Assembly (NCBI RefSeq): GCF_009176545.1
Contig: NZ_VTOJ01000001.1
Span: forward strand, 1,240,001-1,304,000
Length of the DNA: 64,000 nt
From: Salinigranum salinum
GTDB lineage: Archaea; Halobacteriota; Halobacteria; Halobacteriales; Haloferacaceae
Direction of reading: 5' to 3'
Positions 42,584-51,391 of this stretch are shown here, in pieces (within the stretch, counting starts at the first letter, position 1; each line of letters opens with the position of its first letter). Made by a program: the position numbers and the translations under genes. The notes beneath the pieces were generated by a model that was given only the letters and a program-made list of their open reading frames with translations, was not told where the DNA came from and ran no database searches.

Positions 42584-43504
42584 TCAGACGAACAGGAACG
42601 TCGGCAGGTACAGCACCAGACAGACCACCGCGGCCCGCCGGTCGATCCCCCGTCGCCAGTAGAACAGTCCCAGCACGACGAGCGACACGACCAGCATGTA
42701 CGCCGCCGACTGCTGGACGGCTCCGAGGTCGGTGACGACGACGTCGGCGACGAGCGCCCCCACGCCGAGCGAGAAGACCGGATCCGTGATGTTGCTCCCG
42801 AGGATGGAGCCCACCGAGATGCCGGACGCCCCTCTGTGTGCGGCGAGCCCCGCGACGAAGATCTCGGGGGCGGTCGTCCCCAGCCCCGTGAGGATCCCGA
42901 TGAGGTACTCCGAGATGCCGGCGATCCGCGCGAGTGCGACCCCGTTGGTCACCAGCAACTGCCCCCCGACCACCACGAGCGCGAGCCCGCCGACGATCCA
43001 CGGCAGCGCGCGCTCCGGCGGCTCGGCCTCCTCGACCACTTCCTGAGCGACCTCGCTCCCGCCTTCCGTGGTGTACAGCGTGTAGACGAAGTTCACGTAC
43101 GCGAGCATCATCAGGACGCCCTCGGAGCGCTGGACGACGCCGTCGTCGAGCGTGAGCAGCATGACGATCATCGCGAGCGTCATCGCCCCGCCGTAGATCA
43201 TCACGTTCCGGCGTTCGGCGACGATGGGGGCGATCAGGGCGACGATCCCGATGGCGAGCGTGATCTGCGAGGTCTCGGAGCCGACGATGTTGCCGACGAC
43301 GATGTCGCCCGCGCCGTACCACGCCCCGTACACCGACGTCACCATCTCGGGAACCGACGTCCCGACCGAGATGAGCGTGACGCCGACGAAGAACGGGGAG
43401 ACGCCGTAGAAGCGGGCGACCTCCGCGGCGGCCGTGACGGCGCGGTCCGACCCGACGACGAGCGCCACGAGACCAGCGAGGAACAGGGTCACCTCGACGA
43501 GCAT
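42584..43504 (-). CDS. Cation/calcium exchanger (CaCA family)
   Basis: 306 residues, about ten membrane helices in two inverted halves. Alpha-repeat 1: LISVGTSVPEMVTSV with the conserved Glu, near 44-58; alpha-repeat 2: TGLGTTAPEIFVAGLA in the second half with SILGSNITDPVF. A short hydrophilic loop joins the halves (EGGSEVAQEVVEEAEPPERA). Exchanges Na+ or H+ for Ca2+; direction not predicted. It is monocistronic and convergent with the thioredoxin gene. Confidence 0.9.
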   Translation of the reverse strand: MLVEVTLFLAGLVALVVGSDRAVTAAAEVARFYGVSPFFVGVTLISVGTSVPEMVTSVYGAWYGAGDIVVGNIVGSETSQITLAIGIVALIAPIVAERRNVMIYGGAMTLAMIVMLLTLDDGVVQRSEGVLMMLAYVNFVYTLYTTEGGSEVAQEVVEEAEPPERALPWIVGGLALVVVGGQLLVTNGVALARIAGISEYLIGILTGLGTTAPEIFVAGLAAHRGASGISVGSILGSNITDPVFSLGVGALVADVVVTDLGAVQQSAAYMLVVSLVVLGLFYWRRGIDRRAAVVCLVLYLPTFLFV

Positions 43505-43650
43505 CGTACGCCGAGACGACCGTCACCGGGTAAAGTATTATCCGTATGATCTGACCGCCCGCGCACCGGTGTCGCACACGTTCGCGTCCCAGCCGAGACG
43601 AGCGCAGACAGTGGCGGACGACCGCACCCCGACGCTCCGCCGAAGTCGAT

Positions 43651-45555
43651 TCAGAGACGCTCGCGCACCGCGCGGAACGCCGACCCGTCCGCGCCGAGCA
43701 CGTCGGCGACGGTGTCGGCTGCGCCGAGGAGCCACTCCGCGCGTTCGATCCGCGATTCGAGGTCGCCCGGTCCGATGCGGTACCGCTCGACGAGCTCTTC
43801 GGTGGAGTCGCCGTCGGCCCACTCGAGGAGGATGCGTGCGGTCTTCACCGATTCGAGCCAGCGCTCGAACGTCTCCGTCTCACCCATGGCGGTCGTGAGT
43901 TCGTCTGCGTGGGTCCGGGCGTACTGGTACATCGCCGCCCGCTCGCGGTTGCCGAGGTACGTCCCGTGCATGTCGGGCGTGTCGCAGACCACCTCGAGCG
44001 CGGTCAGTCCCGTCACGTCGTCGGGCTCCATCGTCGCCATCGTCCGCAGTCCCTCGACGATACGCGCGCCCGTCCGCGGCGCGACGTACTGCCGGGAGAC
44101 GACCCCCCCGAGGTCGGTCGCCGAGAGGCCCGTCTCCGCGGTGAGCATCTCCCAGTCGACCAGGTCGGCGACCACGTCGTCGACGAGCCCCGCGAGGCTC
44201 TCGTCGGTCCCGTGCGCGTAGAACGTGGCGTCGAGCACGTCGAGCACCCCCTCGCGGCTCTCCGCGAAGCCCGAGGCGACGACGGCGAGGACGTGCGTCC
44301 GCAGCGCCTCCCGCTCGGCGAGCTGTGACTCGACGGCCTCTGGTGCCGCACCGACGTACCGCGACTGGAGCTCCGCGCGGCCGGCGTCGTCGCCCGTGAC
44401 GAGCACCGCCTCGCCGTAGGGGTCGAGGTGTGGTCGGCCGGCCCGGCCGCACATCTGGTGGACCTCGAGGACGGGGAGCCACTCCATCCCCGAGCCCGTG
44501 TACCGTTGCTGGTCGCGGACGACGACCCGGCGGGCGGGGACGTTCACGCCCGCCGCGAGCGTCGGGGTCGCACAGATACATTTCAACTCCCGCGCACGGA
44601 ACGCGTTCTCGACGATCGCACGGTGTTCGGATCGGAGCCCCGCGTGGTGGAACGCGACGCTCGCCTCGACGCAGTCGGCGAGCCGCCGCCCCGTGTCCGT
44701 CCCGCCCGCCGACCGGACATCGGCCGCGATGGTCGCGGCCTCACCGATCGCCTCGTCGGCGAGCCGGTCGGCCAGCGCCTCCGCCTCCCGTCGCGAGCGG
44801 ACGAACGCGAGACACTGCCCGCCGTCGTCGACCGCCCCGCGAACGAGTTCGACCGTCGCCGCCGTCGCGCCGTTCTCGCCCTCGCTGGCGTCGACGGGGA
44901 CGGCGAGCGTCGAGCCGTCGTCGAACGCGACGCTCCCGTCGGCGTACACCCCCGTCCGGAGGTCGATCGGTCGCCACCGGCTCTGTACGAGCGTGGCGTC
45001 GAGCCAGTCTGCGATCTCGTCGGGGTTCGCGACCGTCGCCGACAGCGCCACGATCTGCACGTCGGGTGCCCGTCGTCCGAGGGTCGCCATCGTCACCTCT
45101 AGGGTCGGTCCGCGCCCCTTCGAGCCGAGCAGGTGGACCTCGTCGACGACGACGCAGGCGAGGTCGTCGACCCACGACGCCCCGTTGCGGATGGCCGAGT
45201 CGACCTTCTCGGAGGTGGCGACGACGACGTCGTACGCCCCCAGTTCCTCGGTCGAGTCGAGGTCGCCCGTCGAGATCCCCACCGAGACGCCCGGCAGTTC
45301 GGAGAACGTCTCGTACTTCTCGCGTGCGAGCGCGCGGAGCGGGACGATGTACAGGGCGGGGCCGCCGGCGGTGAGCATCGCCAGTTCGGCGATGAACGTC
45401 TTGCCGCTCGCGGTGGGGATCGCCACGACGGCGTTCTCACCCCGCGTGACACCGGCGTCGACGGCCGCCTCCTGCGGCGGGTACAGCTCCGTGATGTCGC
45501 TGGCCTCGTAGTGGGCGACGACCTCGTCGGGGAGCGGCAGGTCGCGGACGCGCAT
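43651..45555 (-). CDS. Hel308-like superfamily 2 helicase lacking the C-terminal HhH domain
   Basis: 634 residues. Motifs: Q-like YPPQEAAV, Walker A AIPTASGKT (45-53), DEVH (138-141), SAT in IVALSATVAN, and CGRAGRPHLDPYG as motif VI. The winged-helix and ratchet-like domain 4 follow (TGLSATDLGGVVSRQYV, and LLEWADGDSTEELVERYRIGPGDLESRIERAEWLL). Hel308 usually continues with a helix-hairpin-helix domain of about 60-80 residues; here it stops soon after domain 4. No remnant is seen downstream. Probably a haloarchaeal Hel308 paralogue acting on stalled forks or RNA. Confidence 0.87.
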   Translation of the reverse strand: MRVRDLPLPDEVVAHYEASDITELYPPQEAAVDAGVTRGENAVVAIPTASGKTFIAELAMLTAGGPALYIVPLRALAREKYETFSELPGVSVGISTGDLDSTEELGAYDVVVATSEKVDSAIRNGASWVDDLACVVVDEVHLLGSKGRGPTLEVTMATLGRRAPDVQIVALSATVANPDEIADWLDATLVQSRWRPIDLRTGVYADGSVAFDDGSTLAVPVDASEGENGATAATVELVRGAVDDGGQCLAFVRSRREAEALADRLADEAIGEAATIAADVRSAGGTDTGRRLADCVEASVAFHHAGLRSEHRAIVENAFRARELKCICATPTLAAGVNVPARRVVVRDQQRYTGSGMEWLPVLEVHQMCGRAGRPHLDPYGEAVLVTGDDAGRAELQSRYVGAAPEAVESQLAEREALRTHVLAVVASGFAESREGVLDVLDATFYAHGTDESLAGLVDDVVADLVDWEMLTAETGLSATDLGGVVSRQYVAPRTGARIVEGLRTMATMEPDDVTGLTALEVVCDTPDMHGTYLGNRERAAMYQYARTHADELTTAMGETETFERWLESVKTARILLEWADGDSTEELVERYRIGPGDLESRIERAEWLLGAADTVADVLGADGSAFRAVRERL

Positions 45556-45717
45556 TCGTTCGTCCCTGGTGCCGTCCTCGTATAAAAGTCTCTACGCCGG
45601 AACCCGAGTGCGGATCGCCCTGGTGTCCGTCTCGTCAGTGTTCCGTACCGGTTACGCGTGGACACCGCCCGCCCCACGCCGCGGTGACTTTACGCCCGCT
45701 CCCCCCGACACCCCGGC

Positions 45718-46998
45718 GTGAACCGACGGACGTTCCTCGGTGCCGGTCTCTCGCTCGGGTTCGCCAGTTCCCTCGCCGGCTGTGCCACACGCCTCGCCCC
45801 CGACGGCGGGCCCGAGTCGCCGTCGACGACGACCCGCGACGCCGACTCGCCGTTTCCCCCACCGCCGGCCGACGCCCCGCTCGGCTACACCCACGTCCGC
45901 CCGGACGGGAACCGAGTCGTCGACGGCACCGGCTCGCTTCCGGACACCGACTCCGTCGACCTCGCCCTCGACGCGACGCCCGAGTGGGTCGTGGGCGTCC
46001 CCCACGACGACGGGGTGCTGCTCGGAGTCGTCACCGCCGCGGGCGCGCAGGCGATCACGGTCACGGACGGCACGGCTACGGTCGTCGACCTCGCACTCGA
46101 TGCGCCACCGGGACCGCCGCTCCTCGTCGGGGGGTCGGAGCCCGCGTTCGCCCCCGCGCTCGGCTCGGTGACGACCCACCCCGTTCCGACGATCGGCGGG
46201 TGGGCCTCGGTGACGTCGGAGGGAGTGATTCGTCTCCCCGGCGGCGAGAACGCCGCTATCGACGCCATCCCCGACGCCCGGATCGTGAGCGCGGCCGGCC
46301 GCCTCTACGTCCTCGCCGCCCGGACCCGCGACTACGGCCACGGCGTCCTCGGTGACGACGTCGAGGCCGGATCGGTCGCCGTGCTCGACCCGACCGGCGG
46401 CGTCGAAGCCGAACTCGCCCCGCCGTCGGGCGTGATCGAGGGAATCGCACCCATCGTCGCCGACGTCGACGGCGACGGTCGGCGCGAGGTCGTCGTGACC
46501 GCGAGCGATGCCGATCGCGGCGCACGACTGGTCGCGCTCTCCGAGTCGGGTCCGTCGCTGGAGGGCCCCGCCGTCGGGACGAGGTTCCGGTGGCGACACC
46601 AGTTAGCGGTGGCACCGTTCGGTCCCGACGGCGAGACCGAACTGGCGGTGGTGAAGACCCCCCACATCGGCGGGACGGCGGAGTTCTATCGGGCGATCGG
46701 GGGCGAACTCGACCTCGTCGCCGCTCGCGACGGCTACTCGACGCACTCGATCGGTTCTCGCAACCTCGACAACGCGGTCGCGGGCGACCTCGACGGGGAC
46801 GGCCGGGTCGAACTCCTGGTGCCCGACGACCCCCACCGCGAACTGGCCGGCCTGCGACGCGTCGAGGGCGGCGTCGACGAGATGTGGCGCCTGTCGCTCG
46901 GCGGCCGGTTGACCTCGAACCTCTGTGTCGTCCCCGACTCGGACGGGGTCGTCGTCGCGGCCGGTCGAGCGGGCGCGCTCAGGGTCTGGGTGGCGTGA
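45718..46998 (+). CDS. Tat lipoprotein with FG-GAP/VCBS-like repeats
   Basis: 426 residues from the GTG at 45718. A twin-arginine signal (NRRTFLGAGLSLGFAS) and lipobox LAGC give an exported lipoprotein. The body is beta-rich with DVDGDGRREVVV and DLDGDGRVELLVPDD, the calcium-loop type of FG-GAP/VCBS repeats, suggesting a beta-propeller. Function unknown. The 162-nt gap to the helicase gene holds no clear AT-rich box. Confidence 0.85.
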   Translation: MNRRTFLGAGLSLGFASSLAGCATRLAPDGGPESPSTTTRDADSPFPPPPADAPLGYTHVRPDGNRVVDGTGSLPDTDSVDLALDATPEWVVGVPHDDGVLLGVVTAAGAQAITVTDGTATVVDLALDAPPGPPLLVGGSEPAFAPALGSVTTHPVPTIGGWASVTSEGVIRLPGGENAAIDAIPDARIVSAAGRLYVLAARTRDYGHGVLGDDVEAGSVAVLDPTGGVEAELAPPSGVIEGIAPIVADVDGDGRREVVVTASDADRGARLVALSESGPSLEGPAVGTRFRWRHQLAVAPFGPDGETELAVVKTPHIGGTAEFYRAIGGELDLVAARDGYSTHSIGSRNLDNAVAGDLDGDGRVELLVPDDPHRELAGLRRVEGGVDEMWRLSLGGRLTSNLCVVPDSDGVVVAAGRAGALRVWVA

Positions 46999-47065
46999 GC
47001 GAACGTGAGAAGAACGGTCGGAGCTCGGAGACGCCCGGCGTGGTCGGTCGAACGTCGGCCGATCC

Positions 47066-48232
47066 TCAGACGAGGTCGGCGTCGGCCAGACGCTCGACCG
47101 CCTCGCGCAGTCGCGTCTCGCTCGCGGCGTACGAGATTCGAGCGTAGCCGGGAGCACCGAACGCGCTGCCGGGGACCGTGGCGACCTGTGCCTCTTCGAG
47201 GGCGGCCTCGCACCACGCCTGGTCGTCGCCGTCGTCGGCGAACTTCGGCATCATGTAGAACGCGCCGTCGGGGTACGGGACCTCGACGTCGTGATCCTCG
47301 AAGAGGCCCAGGAGCATGTCACGGCGCTCGCGGAACGCCTCGCGCATCTCGACGACCGTCTCGTCCGTCCGTTCGGAGAGCGCCTCGACGCCCGCGTGCT
47401 GGACGAAGTTCACGGCGCACGACACCGAGTGCGAGTGGACCTTCCCCGCCTGCGAGACGAGCTCCTCCGGTGCGGCGTAGTAGCCGAGTCGCCACCCCGT
47501 CATGGAGAACGCCTTCGAGAAGCCGTTGAGCGTGATGGTTCGGTCTCCCATCCCGTCCAGGGAACCGAGAGAGGTGGGCTCGACGTCGTAGGCGATGCGC
47601 TCGTAGATCTCGTCGGAGATGACGGCGAAATCGTGGTCGACTGCGAGGTCTCGCACCCCCTCGAGCGCCGCGTCGGAGAAGACCGCGCCGGTGGGGTTCG
47701 ACGGGGAGTTCACGATCAGGAGTTCGGTGTCGTCGCTCACGGCTCGGGAGAGGTCGTCGAGAGCGGGCTCCAGCTGGAAGCCGTACGGCGAGAGGTCGAC
47801 GCGTGAGAGGGAGCCACCGGCGAGTTTCACCATCGCCTCGTAGGAGACCCACGCGGGGTCGAGGAGGACGACCTCGTCCCCGTCGTCGACGACCGTCTGG
47901 ATCACCTCGAAGAGCCCCTGCTTGCCGCCGGGCGTGACGACGACGTTCTCGGACGCACAGGGGACGCCGTTGCTCTGGAGTTTGTCGGCGATGGCCGCGC
48001 GGAGTTCGGGGATTCCCGACGAAGGTGTGTAGCCCGTGTGGCCCGCGTCCATCGCGTCTTTCCCCGCCTGGACGACGTTGTCGGGGGTGGGGAAGTCGGG
48101 TTCGCCCACGGAGAGGTCGACGACGTCCTTGCCCTGTGCTTCGAGTTCCGAGGCGAGGTTCGAGATGGCGAGCGTCGCGCTCGGCTCCACCCGGCCGACG
48201 CGCGCCGCGAAGTCGAATTCGTGTCCGGTCAT
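47066..48232 (-). CDS. PLP-dependent class I/II aminotransferase (aspartate aminotransferase type)
   Basis: 388 residues, fold-type I. Motifs: NSPSNPTGAVF, SDEIYERIAYD, and TLNGFSKAFSMTGWRLGYY with the PLP lysine. The end EAVERLADADLV is normal length. Substrate could be aspartate, aromatic or other amino acids; aspB-type is likely. Its start overlaps the ribH stop by 4 nt, so it is co-translated with lumazine synthase. Confidence 0.9.
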   Translation of the reverse strand: MTGHEFDFAARVGRVEPSATLAISNLASELEAQGKDVVDLSVGEPDFPTPDNVVQAGKDAMDAGHTGYTPSSGIPELRAAIADKLQSNGVPCASENVVVTPGGKQGLFEVIQTVVDDGDEVVLLDPAWVSYEAMVKLAGGSLSRVDLSPYGFQLEPALDDLSRAVSDDTELLIVNSPSNPTGAVFSDAALEGVRDLAVDHDFAVISDEIYERIAYDVEPTSLGSLDGMGDRTITLNGFSKAFSMTGWRLGYYAAPEELVSQAGKVHSHSVSCAVNFVQHAGVEALSERTDETVVEMREAFRERRDMLLGLFEDHDVEVPYPDGAFYMMPKFADDGDDQAWCEAALEEAQVATVPGSAFGAPGYARISYAASETRLREAVERLADADLV

Positions 48233-48633
48233 GCTAGTGCATCTACCATTTCGACGGCGGCGTATACCGCTTCCGCTCCTTTGTCGATCCGCTCGCGCGC
48301 CTCGGCCCCGCTCATCCCGGGCCCCGAGACGCCGAACGTCACCGGCTTGTCCCGGTCGAGGCTCACCTGCGTCAGCCCCTGTGCGGCCGCGTCGGCGATG
48401 ACGCGGTCGTGATCGGTGTCGCCGGTGACGACCGCCCCCAGCACGACGACGGCGGCGACGTCCTTCCGGCGGGCGAGCCGGTCCGCGGCGAGCGGGGTGT
48501 CGTAGCTCCCCGGCACGTGGATCGTCTCGACGACCTCGGCGTCGTGTTCTGTGGCCGCTTCCCGTGCGCGCTCCTCCATCGGTCCCGTCACCGACTCGTT
48601 GAACTGCGCGACGACCAGTCCCAGTTGGATCAT
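48229..48633 (-). CDS. ribH: 6,7-dimethyl-8-ribityllumazine synthase
   Basis: 134 residues; the penultimate riboflavin enzyme joining 5-amino-6-ribitylaminouracil with dihydroxybutanone phosphate. Motifs: VAQFNESVTGPM at the start, HVPGSYDTPLAADRLAR, and VVTGDTDHDRVI with the catalytic-region H75. The ATG at 48633 is chosen; the frame runs upstream into non-coding sequence. Overlaps the aminotransferase gene by 4 nt. Confidence 0.92.
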   Translation of the reverse strand: MIQLGLVVAQFNESVTGPMEERAREAATEHDAEVVETIHVPGSYDTPLAADRLARRKDVAAVVVLGAVVTGDTDHDRVIADAAAQGLTQVSLDRDKPVTFGVSGPGMSGAEARERIDKGAEAVYAAVEMVDALA

Positions 48634-48847
48634 ACCCGTGGGTCCGGGCCGCTCGTAAAAGAGGTGTCGTCCGTCCGGCCCGGAGCGGGCGCCGGCGCCG
48701 CCCTCACGGTGTGGTTCGTCCCCCGGTGGACGAAGACTGCTGTCGTCCAAGGTGAACGGGTCCTCGACTGACACCGGTCGGGCGGACTGATTACCCCACA
48801 GACACGTAACACAAGAGTTGTAATCGACGGGGTCCCGACTACCACTC
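48634..48847. promoter_or_regulatory. Divergent region of ribH and the Agl23-like gene
   Basis: 214 nt without a gene. On the plus strand GTTGTAAT (48817-48824) is 24-31 nt before the Agl23 start, a TATA-like element for a leaderless mRNA. Confidence 0.5.
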
Positions 48848-50605
48848 ATGCGTACCGACGAGGGGCCCTTTGCGTCCCGGACGTTCCTCGCCGTCCTCGG
48901 ATTCGTCCTCCTCTCACTCCTCGTCCGCGTCGTCTCGCTCGGCGGCCGCGTGATGCACTGGGACGAGGGTCGTGTCGGCTACTGGATCCTCCGCTACCAC
49001 GAGACGGGCGTCCACTCGTACCGACCGATCGTCCACGGTCCGTTCCTCCCCATCGTCAACGACTACCTGTTCGTCCTCCTGCCTGCCTCGGACTTCGCCG
49101 CCCGGCTCCCCGTGGCACTCGTCGGCGGCTTCCTCCCGCTGGCGGCGTGGCTCTTCCGCGACTTCCTCGACGACGACGAGGTCGTCGCGTTCGCGGCGCT
49201 GCTCGCGCTGAACCCACTCCTGGTCTACTACTCGCGGTTCATGCGCAACGACGTCCTCGTCGCCGCCTTCTCGCTCGTCGCGCTCGGCTTCCTCCTCCGC
49301 CTGCTCGTGACTCGCCGGCTCGCGTACCTCCTCGGCGCCGGGGCGATGTTCGGCCTCGCGTTCACCACGAAGGGGAACGCCCTCCTCTACGTGCTCTGTT
49401 TCCTCGGCGCCGGCGTCCTCGTGCTCGACCACCGGCTCGTCCGCGAGACCCGCGAGGGGACGCGCCTCGGCGACGTCCTCGTCGAGCGGTGGCCCAAGGG
49501 CGTCGCCCGGTGGATCACGAGTCAGGGACCGACCCGCGAGCGCGCCCTCGCCCGGACGGGCGGCTACCTCGTCGGCTCCGTCGCCCTGTTCTTCCTCGTC
49601 GTGGTGTTCTTCTACGCACCGCGCCCCGATCTCTGGTCGGCGCTCTCGAACCCGGCGGCGCTCCCCGGCGTCGTCGAGGCGGGCACCGTCGATCCCGCCG
49701 AGCAGTTCTACGGCACCTGGGTCGACGGCGCCCACCAGGATCACGACTACCTCCCGTACCTCTACGACTACCTCGAGACGCTCGCCTACGGCGCGCCGGT
49801 CGTGGTCGCGTTCGGTGCCCTCGGTGCCGTCGTCGACCGGTACTCGGCCGCGAACCCGGGGTTCCGGCCGCTGGTCGCCTTCGCGACCTACTGGGGACTC
49901 GCCAGCGTCGTCGGCTACCCGCTGGCGACCGACATCCAGGCACCGTGGGCCGCCGTCCACGCGGTCGTCCCCTTCGCCGTCCCCGCCGCGGTCGGCGTCG
50001 TCTTCGTCGTCCGCACGGGTCACGACGCGTTCACCCAGGACGACCTCGTCTCGACCGGCCTCGCGGCGCTTCTGGTGCTCGCGGCCGTCGGCGGCGCGGT
50101 CGGGGCCAACGTCGCGTACTGGAACTCGACCGAGGAGGCCGACAAGGAGGTGCTCCAGTGGGCACAGCCCGGCAACGACCTCAGGGAGTCGCTCGCCGAC
50201 GTCAGAACCGTCTCGGCCGCCAACGACGGAACCGACGTCCTCTTCTACGGCACGACGACGCCGGGCGGCGACTCGGTCGAACTGTACGTCTCCGACGAAT
50301 CCTCGGCGGACACGCCGCCGCCCGGTGGTCCGGCCTGGCACTCCCGCCTGCCGCTCCCCTGGTATCTCGAACTGTACGACGCGGAGGTGACCTCGACCGA
50401 CCCCGAGACCCCGGTGGAGGAGGCGCTCGCGAACCCGCCGCCGGTCGTCGTCGCCCACGACTGGGACCGCCAGAAGCTCGAACCCTACCTGGAGGGGTAC
50501 ACGGCCCGCGAGCACGCGTTCAAGCTCTGGGGCGAACATATCGTGGTGTTCGTCGACGAGGAGGCGCTGCGGGCGGCGCAGGACGACCCGGACGTTCGAG
50601 CGTAA
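48848..50605 (+). CDS. Agl23-like membrane glycosyltransferase-family protein (TIGR03663 type)
   Basis: 585 residues with about 10-12 helices. The N-terminal RVMHWDEGRVGYW near 34-46 has the D39-E40 acid pair of GT-C/PMT-type glycosyltransferases in the first loop. Then YYSRFMRNDVLVA, another conserved loop of the family. The extracellular C-terminal part (about 420-585) is soluble. Haloarchaeal Agl23 is associated with lipid-linked sugar flippase activity in N-glycosylation; a role here is by family. Confidence 0.82.
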   Translation: MRTDEGPFASRTFLAVLGFVLLSLLVRVVSLGGRVMHWDEGRVGYWILRYHETGVHSYRPIVHGPFLPIVNDYLFVLLPASDFAARLPVALVGGFLPLAAWLFRDFLDDDEVVAFAALLALNPLLVYYSRFMRNDVLVAAFSLVALGFLLRLLVTRRLAYLLGAGAMFGLAFTTKGNALLYVLCFLGAGVLVLDHRLVRETREGTRLGDVLVERWPKGVARWITSQGPTRERALARTGGYLVGSVALFFLVVVFFYAPRPDLWSALSNPAALPGVVEAGTVDPAEQFYGTWVDGAHQDHDYLPYLYDYLETLAYGAPVVVAFGALGAVVDRYSAANPGFRPLVAFATYWGLASVVGYPLATDIQAPWAAVHAVVPFAVPAAVGVVFVVRTGHDAFTQDDLVSTGLAALLVLAAVGGAVGANVAYWNSTEEADKEVLQWAQPGNDLRESLADVRTVSAANDGTDVLFYGTTTPGGDSVELYVSDESSADTPPPGGPAWHSRLPLPWYLELYDAEVTSTDPETPVEEALANPPPVVVAHDWDRQKLEPYLEGYTAREHAFKLWGEHIVVFVDEEALRAAQDDPDVRA

Positions 50606-50611
50606 GGGTCA

Positions 50612-51274
50612 TCAGCCAGGCGGATAGGCACGTCGGAGCCAGTCGGCAAGGGCCACGAGTTGCTGGGATAGCACCCCGCCGAGCAGTCCGAAGACGACCG
50701 GATAGACCAGCGCCACGACGACCGTCGGAAACAGTGGTGGGCCCGCAGCGACACCGGCGACGTCGGCCGCCGTCGTGATGGTGTTGCCGACGACGACCCG
50801 TCCGGACGCGGCCGGCGCGACCGGCACCCTCGTCAGCCAAGCGACTGCGACCACCAGCGGCGTGTAGCCGAGCGCAATCGTCGCACCGACGAGTGGTGTC
50901 ACCGACCGGGGACCGGCGCGACGACCGGCGAGCCACGCGGTGAGCGCGCCGGCAGCCACGAGCAGCGTCGGCGGAACGAGGCGCAGCACGACGAACCGGT
51001 CGGTGTCCCCGTCGAGCACGTCGAGCACGCTCCGAACGACGGTGACGTTGTCCCAGGTGACGGTCGGATGGACCCACATCGCATCGAGATACGTCCACGT
51101 CATCGCCGTGGCCGGTGAGACGCGGTGCGTCGTCAGTGCGGTGAACGGCCGCAGCGACCCGAGCGGCCCCTCGGCGACAAGCCCCAGGAAGAGGCCGCCG
51201 AGAGCGACACCGACGGCGACAGAGACACTGCCCACGGCGACGCCGAGCCGTCGCGTCCGACGTGTGGCGAGCAC
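50612..51274 (-). CDS. Haloarchaeal membrane protein, unknown function
   Basis: 220 residues from a GTG (51274). About five hydrophobic segments, with a polar loop FTALTTHRVSPATAMTWTYL. No recognised motif. Convergent with the Agl23-like gene (6 nt apart) and divergent from purK; an AACATATG-type AT box lies about 26 nt upstream. Confidence 0.68.
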   Translation of the reverse strand: MLATRRTRRLGVAVGSVSVAVGVALGGLFLGLVAEGPLGSLRPFTALTTHRVSPATAMTWTYLDAMWVHPTVTWDNVTVVRSVLDVLDGDTDRFVVLRLVPPTLLVAAGALTAWLAGRRAGPRSVTPLVGATIALGYTPLVVAVAWLTRVPVAPAASGRVVVGNTITTAADVAGVAAGPPLFPTVVVALVYPVVFGLLGGVLSQQLVALADWLRRAYPPG

Positions 51275-51361
51275 GTGCGGGGGAGTTCCGACCGACCGGC
51301 ATATGTTTTTTGTGCGACCGACACCGGGCTACATCTCCCCGTTCCAGCGGATGTGACAACG

Positions 51362-51369
51362 TTTAATTT
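51362..51369 (+). promoter_or_regulatory. TATA-like element of purK
   Basis: TTTAATTT lies 23-30 nt upstream of the GTG start, fitting a leaderless promoter. Confidence 0.55.
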
Positions 51370-51391
51370 CCGACGTGGACGATGCTCGCGC

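Noticed and set aside
43538..43650. Search for lost HhH domain of the Hel308-like gene
   Set aside because: None of the minus frames downstream of the stop has GxG-type hairpins or acidic helices typical of the domain.
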